From Nageia nagi (taxonomy: Eukaryota > Pinophyta): a stretch of 64,000 nt of DNA. The translations under genes were made by a program, and so were the position numbers. The notes under the pieces are model-generated. The model did no database searches and was not told the origin of the DNA. It saw nothing but the letters and a program-made list of their open reading frames with translations. The stretch is taken from assembly GCA_050084985.1 (NCBI GenBank), contig JBITNC010000001.1:94984001-95048000 (forward strand), read 5' to 3'. The stretch's first letter is position 1; the number at the start of each line of letters is the position of its first letter. Below are positions 34,581 through 46,589 of this stretch, piece by piece.

Positions 34581-37500
34581 TTGCTACACAAATAATAATA
34601 AATGTTAAGTTTTAACCAAGTAAATAATACATGTTACATTTAACGCTAAAGACATGCTTGATTTGATTCATAAGTGCAAATGTATAATTCAAATAATATC
34701 CATGTACCCAAATACATTTCTTATCTCAAGAATCATAGATGTAGAGTGATATTGTTAAGGCTTATTTTCATGTCTAAAATTAGGCCTTCACTTGGATTCC
34801 CACATAAGAAGAGCCTAGGTCCTACCAATACTCAACCAATTCCTCTTGGGTAACAATATACTCTCATAAGGAGAAGTACTAGCTATTTTTTAAGATCTCG
34901 ATGTTTATTGGATCAGCCAAATTATTAATCTTGATTAGGTTTCAAATTTTCCTCCTAGGTTATTGGAATAATCTCTAAATGGACATGTGAACATGTGGTA
35001 TCACTACACACATGCCTATCCACCTAATAGAGTCATGTCCAGAATAATAGAGGACTTATGAGTAATTAAGAAGTACAAACTTTTCACCACTTGGATCATC
35101 AAACTTAAAGGCTCCAGTCCATCTATCTTCATCTCATGGCTCCTCAAACAAGTCATGTTGTAGAATGTACATGCAGATGTGTTCATTTTAGGGGGTTGCT
35201 CATATCAATCTTTTCATCTTTGTTTACATAAGTAAATAAATCAAAAGTGCTAAACATGAAGTTAAAGAGCATAATTAAACAAACATCATCCATTCATAGC
35301 TTGGAACCTTTAAAAGTCCAATGGGTTTTGTTTACTAACCCCTAAAGGACATCTTTACATAGGGCCATATCTTGCATAAGTTAACTTTGCATAAATGATA
35401 CATCAATTTTCATAATTTGCACAAGTCCAATAAATTTGCATAAAAAAATATTTTAGAATGTACCATTTCATAACTTTGACTTAAGTAATAAGCATGCATG
35501 AGCTATGAGGATAGACAACTACAAGCAAATCCTGAGGGGGTTAGAGAGGTGAGGATAAATAGAGGTGGTAGAGGTGTAGATTGATAGAGGTGGAAACTGG
35601 GTAGAGTGAGTAGTTTGAGGGATGGGGAAGGTCATGGTGAAGTGGAGCAAAGATAGTAGGTGCAATGGAGAGGTGGGAGTAATGAGGTAGCTTCCCAACT
35701 GAGTGACAAAGGAGAGGGAAGCACCTATGAAAGAGTGGGAGCTAAGCGAGGGTTCAATGAAGTTTGATTACTGGGTTGGCTATGAACACATCTATCCACT
35801 ACCAAGGGGCCACACAAAAAGTCTTTGTTAAATATTTTTCAAAAAATGATACATGAGGTGTAGTACTTTGTTGGGCAGGAGTGCATGATTAACACAATTG
35901 CATAGGAGAGAGAAAAGTGCAAACATTGGTCACCAACAAGGATTGCACATAAAAAAATTACAGATCAACACTAAGACTTTATCAAATACCAACAGGTGCA
36001 AAGGCGACCAACATGGCCATGGACAAGGTGACGATCAAAAAATAAATAGAAGTTTGGAAATTAACACAACAAGGCTCAAACTTGGATAACACCCTCCACT
36101 CACACTTCTGAAAGACCCTACATAGTGCATTTTTGACCTTTGGTCCTCCACTTGACATGGCATATTAAAAAAAAGATTAGATATAGCTACCATAATTTTG
36201 AGCTAAAAAATTATATATATATATTGCAATTATATAAATGAAATACCCACCCTTTTTTCTATTTGAAATGCAAACCATTGTGAAATAATTACCTTCCCTT
36301 TTATTTATGATCCAAAATTAGGATCCCTTTGACATTTAGTAATCTCCATTTCAGTGTGTTCATTGTGATCACCTTATCTTTAGCTTTTTGATGCTTCTTT
36401 CAGATCATGAATCCGAGTTCATATGTGGAAGATATGATATTAATTCCATTTGTGTATTTTGAGAAAAATTGAAAGGATTAAAAAAAATAATAATAAATAA
36501 ATATATATATTCAAATGTTTTGGCAGTCATTGTAGAGGGGACCCATCGGATCACATAGGAGGAGGTGAGGCTAACAAGCCTGTGTGGAGACTACCAACCT
36601 TAGCCATCTGCTTGCCACCAAAGCCGCCCACATGACCGCCAGCCAAGCCGCCCATAAGATCGCCAACCAAGCTACCCAAAATTTGGAGCCTACACCGCTA
36701 GTCAATAGGAGGTTGACTTCCTCTAAGCACATGCCACGTGTTGTCACCATAATGCACCCACCCAATTTTAGTATTTTTTGATGTATTTTTGGTGTTTTCA
36801 AAGGTTTGTGGTGATTTTAACTTGCCTAAGGTCCTATTATTAGGCTGATTTAATTCTATAAGATTGAAACAATCTAGTGAGCGTATTATTTTGATTGTAG
36901 AGCTCATTTTGGGAAAATTGTTACAACCATTTGAGCCCAAATTTGACATGGGGATCAAGGAGGATAATGGGTATATGAAAATAGGTTTTGTATTAAATTT
37001 CCTAGTTGTAATACTCTCCAATTTTAGCCCCCAAAATTGTATAAAAAGGGGAGCAAATTGGAAGGAGGGAGAAGGAGGATTTTTGGAAAGTTGTTTTCAG
37101 TTCTTGTTGTGATTTTCAGAGCTATGAGTGTGTTATGAATGTGAGAGGAGGTTTTGAAGGACCGTGGAAGCCTTGTAAAGTGATTCCACCCATTGATAGT
37201 AGAGAGCTTTTGAGCTAAACGTAGCCCACACCGAGTGAAGCAGGATAATTTTGCTTGTCTCTTTCTATGGTGAATGCTTTTCTCTTCTCTCTGTTTACAA
37301 AATTGGTTCTTGATTTTCCTTTACAAGCACTTAATTGTTTTAAGTGTGAATTGATCCTAAGAAAAGGTTAAGTTGAAATTTTAATCTTATAGTTTATGGA
37401 TCAATTTATAAAGGCTCATGCCTTTATTTTAGTAATATATTGAGCCAAAAAAAATACAACTAATTATTAAAAAAAGGTTATAATAAATTGAAATTGCATC

Positions 37501-37840
37501 ATATATTTTATGCAAATGTTGTGATAATTTGAGCTAACACATACATTATAAAAAATACAATTTTGTATACTAACCCCTATATTTTTTTTAAAAAACATGT
37601 AGCAATTAAAATATTACAAGTATCATAGAGGATTAGTAAAAAAATTGTAACTTTGTTAGTCATAATAAAAAAAGGACTAATACATAGTAAGTAATATGTT
37701 AGTAGCAATAGCAAAATAAGTTCAAAAGACACAAAATGAAGGACATTATACCTTATCTTGATTTTACCTCACAATAAAGAGTAAGTTGAAGAATGAAGAA
37801 GAGCTTACACACCAAGGATGTGAAGAGGAGCTTCCAAGGA
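34581..37840 (-). other. Element 3 leader (about 3.3 kb)
   Basis: It contains the conserved block (34750-35215), GCATGC repeats (35400-35510), a purine-rich copy-specific segment (35510-35800) and, at 36530-37330, a plus-strand LTR-like sequence not seen in the other copies. No gene is supported. Confidence 0.7.
36530..37340 (+). repeat. Putative LTR-like insertion in the element 3 leader
   Basis: On the + strand a TATA-like TGTATAAAAAGGGG lies at about 37038-37051, followed by a purine-rich stretch and then CTAAACGTAGCCCACACCGA-type sequence and T/C-rich sequence, the layout of a U3-R-U5 LTR. Clear TG...CA ends and a target duplication were not found. The open frames at 36584-37112 overlap on both strands and are not supported as genes. 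Confidence 0.4.
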
Positions 37841-37852
37841 GCTCTGATACCA
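37841..37852 (-). other. Primer-binding site of element 3
   Basis: The + strand reads GCTCTGATACCA, a perfect initiator tRNA-Met complement in element sense. It lies three bases from LTR-d. Confidence 0.92.
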
Positions 37853-37855
37853 ATT

Positions 37856-38850
37856 TGAAGAAACTAACACTAACAAGATAATTCTTAAACAACCAAGATC
37901 TTTTGAAAGCTCATAATACACATCTAACAATATCACAAAGTAATTCAAGATGTAAAGTGGTTCTTCTAATTAGGAGTACATCCACTAACTAGATCTTTAC
38001 TTCAATCATATGTTAGAATTTGTAATGAAATATTGTGAATATCTAAACTCCTTGTAAGTTCAATTAATCACTCAAAGGATATGTAGATACCTTAAGGGAT
38101 TAATTAAATTCTTTATTATGTGTGGACTTTGACCTAACCATGGGTTAGTTGGTAGGTTAAAGTTAGGTCACACATTTATTGTAACCCTAACCTAACCCTT
38201 AGGTTAAAGGGAGGTTAGGGAGGTGCTCTCAAGCTATAAATAGAGGGCCTCTCCTCTTGTAAACACATCTAAGTTTTGGAGTAAGATTACTCTACTAGGT
38301 TGTGTAGGAAAGAGCAAGAGAATAGTTGTAAGAGAGGCATAGATTGAGAATAGAGAACTAGTTGTGGATGTAATCCCAAGGAGGGAGGAACCACATTATA
38401 TTGGTGTCGTATTGTGTGAATGTGTTAGTAGCTTGTAGATGTTGCATGTTGAATGTGATTGAGCTTTCTATAGTCTTGGACCTTGGGAATTAGAGTAGTG
38501 CTAATTCTCTCATCATAAATACAACTCTATTACAATTCTCTTAATCTCAACTTCTACACTTCTATCTTATAGCATAACTTTACTCCACAATTGGTTTATG
38601 ATCACAAAGATGAAACCTTCTATTTATAGGCCAAAATCCATCTTTGAATAACCCTTTTATCCAATGTACAAAAGCATGACATGCACATCCTTTTACCCAA
38701 GGGGCATGCTCATGATATGGAATGAAGGACAAGTTTCATTATCATATTTATATAAATACTTAAGGTATCAAATGATACCCTTAAGTATTAGTGAACTTAC
38801 ATAGAAGATTTAATACAAACCTTTACAATAATGCATTATACATTCCAATA
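37856..38850 (-). repeat. LTR-d, 5' LTR of element 3, split by a solo LTR
   Basis: Family A LTR sequence runs from 37856 to 38030 and resumes at 38523 to 38850. The right end reads CATTCCAATA instead of ...CAACA and is not followed by a polypurine tract, so this is the outer end of the chain. Confidence 0.9.
38031..38522 (+). mobile_element. Solo LTR of family C
   Basis: 492 bp beginning TGTTAGAATT and ending CTCTCA, flanked by the 5-bp duplication TCATA (38026-38030 and 38523-38527). It has a TATA-like CTATAAATAGAGGG near 38235-38250. No internal region is present, so it is the product of recombination between two LTRs. It lies inside LTR-d and is therefore younger than element 3. Confidence 0.93.
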
Positions 38851-38956
38851 ATTTTCTATTGTTAGCTATAAGTTTAAAAGTGCTTTTTGTATTGCTTTAA
38901 TTTTACATATATTTGGTTTAGAGGTTTATTTTTTTCAGACAAACCTTTTTGATAAT

Positions 38957-39017
38957 ATATATATATATATATATATATTATGTATGTATGTATGTATGTA
39001 TGTATGTATGTATGTAT
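38957..39017. repeat. (TA)n followed by (TATG)n microsatellite
   Basis: A TA run followed by about nine TATG repeats lies within the element 4 leader remnant. Confidence 0.95.
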
Positions 39018-39119
39018 ATTTATTCCTTCATTCAATTTTTAAAAAAAGGGAGGTTGACTTATATTTAAAAAAAATTACATTATGCTTTGTATATTAAAAA
39101 AAAAAAACAAACTTAGAGC

Positions 39120-39710
39120 TACCCTAGCGATGCCCCTACCAACTCGTAGCCTGCTACTGCCTTGGCAGCCCCCTATTTTCTAGTAGCCTCCTATCACCTA
39201 ATGATCTCCAAGTGTCACCCACCTCCACCTCCCTATGGCCTATGCTATTGCCTTTGCTCCACCATTATTGTGACCTCCTACGTAACCTCCATGTGCCACC
39301 TACCTCCACCTCCCCATGGCCTGCATCGCTACTGTCGCACCACTATCATCATAACTTGCATCGTTGCCATTGCTCCATCGTCATCATGACCTCTTGCATA
39401 ACCTTGATGCACTACCTACTTCCACCTCGTCATGACCTACACTGTTCCTACCACACCATCATCATCATGGCCTGCATCACATCATCATCATTATGGCCTG
39501 CATCACATCACCATCATCATAGCTTGCCACTCCTCAACTGTCACACCTACCTGCAACCCCCCCATGATCTACATCACTGGAGACTTTTGCTACCTCCACC
39601 ACCTCATTCTCTCTCCCAAACTCATCAACCCTAGTCTCTCTTCCACTCCTCACATGCAAATTCTTCCTCGGCTCCTACCCGTGCATACTCCCCTCTGCGC
39701 ATAATAAAAC
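39120..39710 (+). repeat. C-rich degenerate ~100-bp tandem repeat in the element 4 leader
   Basis: Units sharing a CCACCTCC(C/A)..TGGCCT(A/G)(T/C) core and CATCATCATGACCTC-type sequence recur at about 39215, 39300, 39420, 39465 and 39490. Two overlapping frames stay open across it: 39212-39634 (140 residues, rich in His, Leu, Pro, Ser) and 39162-39389. Open frames here may result simply from the lack of AT-rich stop codons. No domain is recognised. Confidence 0.65.
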
Positions 39711-40404
39711 ATTTTTTTATTTTTTTCCCTTTTTTTTTATCAAAAATTTGAGTGATTCTTTTTTTTCTAAGTGGAAGATAAGCATTTATTTTCTTTTCTT
39801 TTACAAGCAACCCCTTCCTTTTATCTTGACATGCAAGTAATCAGATAGAATTAAATGCTCTCCTTTTTTAATGCATCCTCAACAATGTATACTCCTTGGT
39901 ATGCAGAAAGAGGTCATCATCATTTTTTTAGAGCATTTATTTTTCTAAAACACTCAATTGTACCTAAAATCTGGCTTAGAGTATTCTTTAAGGATTACTT
40001 GGTGTGCTTGGATGAAAATGCATTTATTATATTTGGCTTTTTAGTAAGAACATAATGGCCTATTAATTGCTTACTTGCTTAAATAGAGAAAGTTAATTCT
40101 TTGATGTAGATAATTTAAATGCTCACTCATTTTTTTTGACTTAACTTTGGAAAGTAAAGTTAAGTAATTTTGAAACATTTATGTCTTAAAGTTGAATAAT
40201 TTTAGAAACATATAAGCATGCAATAAGTGTTACTTTGTTGATATTAGCATTAAAGATATATATATTTTTTTTATGTAAAAGAGGGGGAGTTTGTATAAAC
40301 TTTACTTAAAATATCTATCTAGATATTGCATGCTTATTACTTACATATTTTAAGATAATGGTACATGCTTAGTACTTAACTTTTAAATGATGCATACTTA
40401 AGAT

Positions 40405-41095
40405 TAGTAGGATGACCTTTGGGTATCTACTTGAGCACAAGGATCAAACCTTTGAGAGTTTAAAAGTTTTTAAGGCCTTTATTGAGAATCAAACTAACCT
40501 CAAAATCAAGATGTTAAGATCAGATAATGAAGGAGAATATGACAATAATAAGTTCAATGATTATTATGTTAAGTATAGAATCAAAAGGCAATTTACAATT
40601 CCATACACTCCTCAGTAGAATGGTGTTATCAAAAGGAAAAATAGAATAATTATGGACATGGTTAGATGCATGTTGGGTAATCTTCCTAAATTCTTATGGG
40701 GTGAAGTTATGAGCACTGCTATTTACACCTTGAATAGGTGTCCCATAAAAGTTGTTCAAAGTAAAACTCCTTTTGAGGCATGTTCAAAAAGAAAACATTT
40801 CTCACCTTAGGGTGTTTGGTTGTGAAACTTTCTCCTACATTATTTCTAAGAAAAGGAAGAAGTTAGATAAAAGAGCTAAAAAATGCATCTTTATGGGTTA
40901 TAATAGTCAGCATAAAAGCTACAAGCTCTACTCTTCAACCTATAAAGTAGTATTCATTTCAAAGGATGTAAAGTTCAATGAATTTCTTGAAGAATCTACT
41001 TCTAATGAGGATGTTGATGATCTAAAGGACTCTTTAGTTACTCCTATTTGGTTAGATATTGATATAGAAAAATCACCTTAGAAATAAAATTCTCC
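40405..41095 (+). pseudogene. Element 4 integrase, C-terminal two thirds
   Basis: It opens with MTFGYLLEHKDQTFESLKVF and has MLRSDNEGEYDNNKFNDYY, which keeps the second catalytic Asp of the DDE core. A TAG at 40616-40618 precedes NGV; RKNRIIMDMVRCMLGNL and WGEVMSTAIYTLNRCP follow. After a frame change come KENISHLRVFGCETFSY, AKKCIFMGYNSQHKSYKLYS and FISKDVKFNEFL (40752-41081). The first catalytic Asp region is deleted. Confidence 0.9.
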
Positions 41096-42000
41096 AACAC
41101 AAAGGGTAATAAGGAGCATGACCTTGAACAAATCCTTAATTGCCAAGATTGAAAATAAGCATGAGCCCTCAACCTTGAAAGAAGCTTATAAGCATGAGTA
41201 TTGGATGGAAGCCATGAAAGTGGAATATGAGGCACTTATAAAAAATAAGACTTGGGACTTGGTTCCTTATCCCAATGAAAAGAGTGTGATTGCCAATAAG
41301 TGGATCTACAAGGTCAAGTTCAATTCAGTTGGAGATATTGAGAAATACATGGTAAGGTTAGTAGATAAAGGTTTTGCTCAGAAATATGATATAATTATGA
41401 GAAAACCTTTGGTCCTATGGTAAAGATGCCTACTATGAGAGTTATCCTTGCTCTTTCTGTAGCTCAAGGATGGAAAGTTTTTCAACTTGATGTTAAGAGT
41501 GTATTTTTCAATGGTGACTTGGATGTGGAAATTTTCATGAATCAATCATAAGGGATTATTGTGGAAGGCAAAGAATCCTTTGTGTGCAAGCTAAAGAAGT
41601 CATTGTATGGAATTAAGCAAGCACCTCGAGCTTGGTATAGAAAGATTATAGGGTACTTTGCAAACATTGATTTCTCTAAGTATTTTTTTAACTCCGATCT
41701 ATATGTGCTCAATCAAAGAAAATATGTGGTATTGATTCTTCTTTATGTGAATGATCTTTTGATTACTGGGAATAATGATGAAATCATTCAAGAGTGCATA
41801 TCCAAATTGAAGGCAATGTTTGAAATGATTGATCTTGATCTCTTGCACTACTATCTTGGAATGCTAGTGTATCAATACAATGATTGTACTTACCTTAGTC
41901 AATCTAAGTATATATCAAACATTTGGCAAAAGTTTGGCATGGAGGAATGTAGATATGTTGCAATCCCAATCTCTCTGGAATCACTATTTCTCTAAGCTCC
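41096..42000 (+). pseudogene. Element 4 reverse transcriptase
   Basis: 41118-41423 carries the N-terminal part (AMKVEYEALIKNKTWDLV, NKWIYKVKFNSVGDIEKY). A frameshift near 41390 leads to FGPMVKM and VFQLDVKSVFFNGDLDVEIF. 41561-41995 carries ESFVCKLKKSLYGIKQAPRA, WYRK, then LILLYVNDLLITGNNDE and FEMIDLDLLHYYLGM. The catalytic box is YVND rather than YVDD, so a metal-binding aspartate is lost. Confidence 0.92.
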
Positions 42001-42704
42001 AACTCTTAGTTAGTTGATGTTACAACTTACAAGTAATTAATTGGTAGTCTTTTGTATTTGACTATATCCAAGCTAGATATTATCTTTTAGTGAATCTGAT
42101 GGCATGATTCATGCAAAATTCTTATGTTCAACATCTCAATGTTGTTAAGCAAATCTTGAGGTATGTTGTAGGGATTAAGGATCTTGCTCTCAAGCATTCC
42201 ATGTTACCCTCATTTATTCTCTCTAGATTCTCAGATTCTAACTATACGGGAGATAGAGATGATAAGAAGTCAACCTCTACATATGTGTTTAGCATTGGTT
42301 CAAGTGCTATCTCTTGGGCTTCTAAGAAGTAACCTACTATTTTTCTTTCCACCATAGAAGTTGAATATTATGCCATGTCTATTGCAACCCAGGAAGCCAT
42401 TTGGCTAAGGCATATTCTGAAAGAAATTAGATATGAACAAGGTGGCTTATCTTTGATCTCTTCAGATAATTAGTTGATTATTTCTTTGGGTAAGAATCTA
42501 GTGTTCCATAGAGAACTAAACATGTGGAAATCCATACCCATTTTGTGAGAAAGAAGGTTCTTGATGGCATCATACACTTGAAGTATTATCCATCCATTTT
42601 GAACTTCGCTAATTTGTTCACCAAGCCCCTATCAAAATCTAGTTCTTAAACTTAAGGATGCTATCAATTTAGTGAAGTTACCCTTAAAGGGGAGTGAAGT
42701 TTAA
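42001..42704 (+). pseudogene. Element 4 RNase H
   Basis: Reads a linker (QLISW-like, SLLYLTISK), MQNSYVQHLNVVKQILRYVV (42111-42332), FSDSNYTGDRDDKKSTSTYV and SSAISWASKK, then a stop. STIEVEYYAMSIATQEAIWL and LRHILKEIRYEQGGLSLIS follow. It ends GEVKLPLKGSEV-like with a TAA at 42702-42704. Stops and small shifts interrupt it near 42330, 42470 and 42510. Confidence 0.9.
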
Positions 42705-42845
42705 ATTCGTGTGTTGAATTCATGTTTGTGATGACAACTTCACCCTTAGGAGGATTTTGTGCTATATAGTGTTGATTTTGTTATACATCTTCATGGTAAG
42801 TTCACTCTACATGAGGAACTTGTTGTACAAATTGGTCGATCTAGC

Positions 42846-43045
42846 ACTATTCAATTATCCATGTGTGAGGAACTCTTATTTATCTTTTGATATTGTTCAG
42901 TTATCCATATGTGAGGAACTCATATGTGCATGCTCTATTTTTGGTCAATCTAGCACTATTCAATTATCCATGTGTGAAGAACTCATATGTGTCTTTTGGC
43001 ACTGTTCAATTATCCATATGTGAGAAACTCATATGTGCATGCTCT
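42846..43045 (+). repeat. Four-copy minisatellite between pol and the polypurine tract, element 4
   Basis: TTCAATTATCCATATGTGAG-type units begin near 42848, 42897, 42958 and 43005. This is the sense-strand version of the module at 30290-30485. Confidence 0.88.
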
Positions 43046-43497
43046 ATTTTGTAATGATAATCAACACATGTTTTATATACACACAGGTGCTATAAGTTTT
43101 TTGGCATGGCATCTTCGTGATGACTTATAATGCACCATTGATAAGTTCATAATGGCATTTATGTGATTCATCTATCCTAGTTGATATGAATATGATGATC
43201 TAACTGATCTTATTATTTGAGCTGCTTATGACTTGCAGGTTCCTTTGAGATTAAGGTTACTTACCTTAGTATGCAAGCTCTTGGAGACTCTTCATGACTT
43301 CCCATTGGATGATTACTTCATGTACATTTAAATCGGTTGTGGTTAATGATTGTATTTGGCAAAGTAGTGAGTCTCAAACTAATCTTTCTTACTTCACAAA
43401 TATGTAAAACGTTATCATCTCTGTTGTATCTGTTTGGAGGAGAACTCTCTTACTTTCTCTTCTTCTTCTCCCTTACTCACTCTATCCCAATATTGCA

Positions 43498-43508
43498 TTA
43501 AAGGGGAG
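43498..43508 (+). other. Polypurine tract of element 4
   Basis: TTAAAGGGGAG stands directly before TGTTGGAATG. Confidence 0.9.
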
Positions 43509-44004
43509 TGTTGGAATGTATAATGCATTATTGTAAAGGCTTGTATTAAATCTTCTATGTAAATTCACTACTACTTAAAGGTATCATTTGATACCTTGAG
43601 GTATTTAAGTGAATATGATAATGTAACTTATCCTACACTCCATGTCATGAGCATGCCCCTTGGGTAAAAGGATGCGCATGTGATGCTTTTGTACATTGGA
43701 TAGAAGGGTGATCCAAATAGGGATTTTGGCCTATAAATAGAAGGCTTCCTCTTTGTGATCATACACCAATTGTAGAGTAAAGTTATGTTGTAGGATAGAA
43801 GTGTAGGAGTTGAGATTAAGAGAATTGTAAAAGAGTTGTATTTGTGATTGAAGTAAAGATCTAGTTAGTGGATGTACTCCTAGTTGGAGAAACCACTTAT
43901 ATCTTGTGTTGTGAGATTGCTTTGTGATTTTGTTAGATGTTATTATGAGCTTTTCATGTGATCTTGGTTGATTAGGAATTATCTTGTTAGTGTTAGTTCC
44001 TTTA
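43509..44004 (+). repeat. 3' LTR of element 4
   Basis: It starts TGTTGGAATGTATAATGC and contains the U3 hairpin, TATA-like CTATAAATAGAAGG near 43730-43745, and a GTTAGTGTTAGTTCCTTTA end in place of ...TTCA. The end is placed by similarity to LTR-d and by the flanking dispersed repeat. Confidence 0.85.
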
Positions 44005-45020
44005 GTATGGAATGAATCTCCTTTAGATATTTCCTTGAAGCTCTCCTATTTCACCAAGGTCTAACCTCCACTAGTAGTTTTCCAACCCAAAATAATAAAA
44101 ATGATATGCTAACCAATTAATTGTAGCAATAATGAAATGTAAATAATGGCCATGATGTTGTCCATCCTTCAAAGGATACTCTCTCTTCACACACACACTC
44201 ATACACACACACAAAGTTATCCTTCTCTAAAAATTTGGTCTCTAACTAGTAGACTGTTAGTCTACCAACAATAGAATAGTAGTAACCATAACAACAACAA
44301 TAACCTCTCTTCCAATAAATATGAAACACATAAATACAATCCTAGATGCATGAGACTTTTGCTTTTGATACTCCAAGATTTGTCACTTCACTTCCCTTAC
44401 TATTTATACACCTTCAAATGACCTAAATACACTTCATCTCCCATCAAAGAAAATAACTCTAATACTTCAACTTCCTTGAAATAGTTATGCTCATCCAACG
44501 TTAGCATTGAATTTTCTATGAATGTTCCACAATTAGGTCAAGGTTGGGGAGTAGTCGGGTCAAATTCAACATTAGTGTTTAGACCAACGTTGGTGCTACA
44601 AACTCAAGTAACAATTGGTTAAAGATACCCATATATGTTAATATATGATGCTCAAGAATCTAATTCTAAAATCTAAGATCAATATTATTCAGTTTCCCAA
44701 CGTAAGTTCTCAATTCAATGTTGACACTCATTGCATAAGTTATAACAAAAGATAACTCTATGAAATTAAGGAAGATGACAACCAAATCATTACCAAAGGT
44801 AAGTATGTCTTTGAAAAGATGTTTTTGAAATTTACTCAATGGTATAACATTTGCATCAATTGGATATCTTCATAAAAAAATTATAACCTTCCAAAGTTGA
44901 CTATCCATTTTGACAATTTCAACTACAAACAACTCTATAAGACACTAGGAAATACTCCAAACACCACTCAAGCATGAGAATTCATATAAATCATCAATTC
45001 AATAATATGATCCATTCTAA
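44005..45020. repeat. Dispersed repeat copy 2
   Basis: Similar to 10548-11560, starting (A)GTATG(G/A)AATGAATCTCC and including GATGTTGTCCATCCTT and CTCCAAGATTTGTCACTTC. A stretch corresponding to about 11560-12230 is missing here. No gene is supported. A CA/CACA microsatellite lies near 44190-44215. Confidence 0.75.
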
Positions 45021-46480
45021 ATCATCTACATAAAATATTATTAAAAATTATTTTACTTGATAAATGTTTCATTTTTAGAAAGATTAAATTCTAACCAAAG
45101 ATAATATACAATAGAGAATAAAATTATTTATATTACATGAGAATCTTCTTAATGTGTACATTCTAATACAATTGAATTTTTTAAACTTTATTTTATTACG
45201 TTAAATGTTTTTAAATATATTTCATTATTTGATATAAGAACAATTGTCCTTTGTAATTACTTTTATAATTCACATTTTTGAAGGTTATCATTAAAATTAT
45301 TAAATTACTATTATTGAATTTACATGCTAAATTAAACATATTTATCAAGATGATATTTAACCTTTATAAATCATATTGAAAATAAAATAAAATATAAATT
45401 AATTTTTTTAAACAAACTTAATTGTTTGATATTAACACAATTATCTTTTTAATTTCATAAATCGTATTGAATAAATAATGTCAAAGATTAGTCAATACTA
45501 TGTTTTAAAATAAAAATAAATTTTGTATAAACAAATCAACATGCTTGAAAAGGTGGGGCCACATACATAAATCAAAATAAGGTGTCAAAAAATAATTCAA
45601 AACTTAATTGGCAATAATGGGTATTGGTTGATCAATTAGGTCATGGGTATTTTACATTCATAAAAAATCCTAACAATATCAAACAATGATTATGATGGTA
45701 TTTGGTGGTAACATTATGGATGATCTGGCTTGCAAAAGTTTGTATTTATTTTTGACTTAGATTGCAATGGAAGATGAATTTGTTACGTGTCTCCAATGGA
45801 GATGATTTCATATTATGCTCTTCAATTAGATCCAATGAGCATCTAAATATTAGAAATACCTTTTTACCAATAAATTAATAATATAACAAATCCAATATTC
45901 ACTTCAAACAAACGTATAAAAACAAAAAGTTTTCACTCAATTTTTCTAGATATTCGATAAAGGAAATTTGAGACAAAAACATTCCTATTATAAGCATCCA
46001 ATTTTGCACCAAAATTGAGAATCATTCAACTACTGCTGTTCTTCTCATGAAACTACGGTTACCATAGTTTTATGCTATGATTACTTAATTTGCAAACTTC
46101 TTGTGTTATTCTCAGAGATTTTTTCTAAGTCTAAAAACATATTCTTGCAATTCAAACTTCTCAAATAAATATTACACATTAAAGTTTAAAAAATTCAAAT
46201 TTCCTCAGCTTTGTTTTCTCAACTTTTGAGTGTATTTACAGTGATTCCTAATTTTAACTTTTGAAAATTTTTAAATTTCGATTTCATTAATGTTTGCAAA
46301 TAGGTGGAAATTGTGTACCCTATGTGTATATAATAGTGCATAATTAATTGTGTTGCAATTTTTGATCTATAATTAATATTAATTATGCAAACAAATTTTT
46401 GATCTAAAAATTTAAAACGTAGATTGAAAGGAAAACAAATTTTTTAACCATTATATATTTTTTTTAAACAAGTATTATTT
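45021..46480. other. AT-rich stretch, nothing recognised
   Basis: No long open frame, LTR border or repeat was recognised on either strand. Confidence 0.6.
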
Positions 46481-46589
46481 TTTGAAATTCCAACCCTGAT
46501 CCCAATAACCTATAGTAGTAAAAAATATGGCTCCGAGGGATGGAAAAATAAAGACCCTGGGAACGACAACAGTGACGGGAAAAATCCTA

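Larger units (their letters stand above)
12744..38850 (-). mobile_element. Minus-strand chain of three family A Ty1/copia elements sharing LTRs
   Basis: Order on the + strand is LTR-a (12744-13227), element 1, LTR-b (23062-about 23558), element 2, LTR-c (29337-29817), element 3, LTR-d (37856-38850). LTR-c has a primer-binding site on its left and a polypurine tract on its right, so it serves two elements. LTR-b has a primer-binding site on its left but joins straight into element 2 reverse transcriptase on its right. Outer flanks (ATGGA left, ATTTT right) do not match, as expected for a chain produced by recombination rather than one insertion. Pol order (protease, integrase, RT, RNase H) is copia-type. 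Confidence 0.85.
38851..44004 (+). mobile_element. Family A copia element 4, 5'-truncated with internal deletion
   Basis: In order: leader remnants (38851-40400), then directly integrase core, RT, RNase H, minisatellite, polypurine tract and 3' LTR. The 5' LTR, primer-binding site, gag, protease and N-terminal integrase are missing. It is in opposite orientation to the chain on its left. The right flank from about 44005 matches the dispersed repeat at 10548 onward, which fixes the LTR end to within a few bases. Confidence 0.85.

Noticed and set aside
36584-37112. Several open frames on both strands in the element 3 leader
   Set aside because: They overlap in opposite directions in GC-richer sequence, where stops are scarce; no motif is seen.
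38190-38220. CCCTAACCTAACCCTT as an interstitial telomere repeat
   Set aside because: It is only two to three imperfect units and lies within the family C solo LTR.
12739-44011. ATGGA at 12739-12743 and at 44007-44011 as a target duplication of one giant element
   Set aside because: The LTRs at the two ends point in opposite orientations and the right flank matches the repeat at 10.5 kb, so the identity is probably coincidental.
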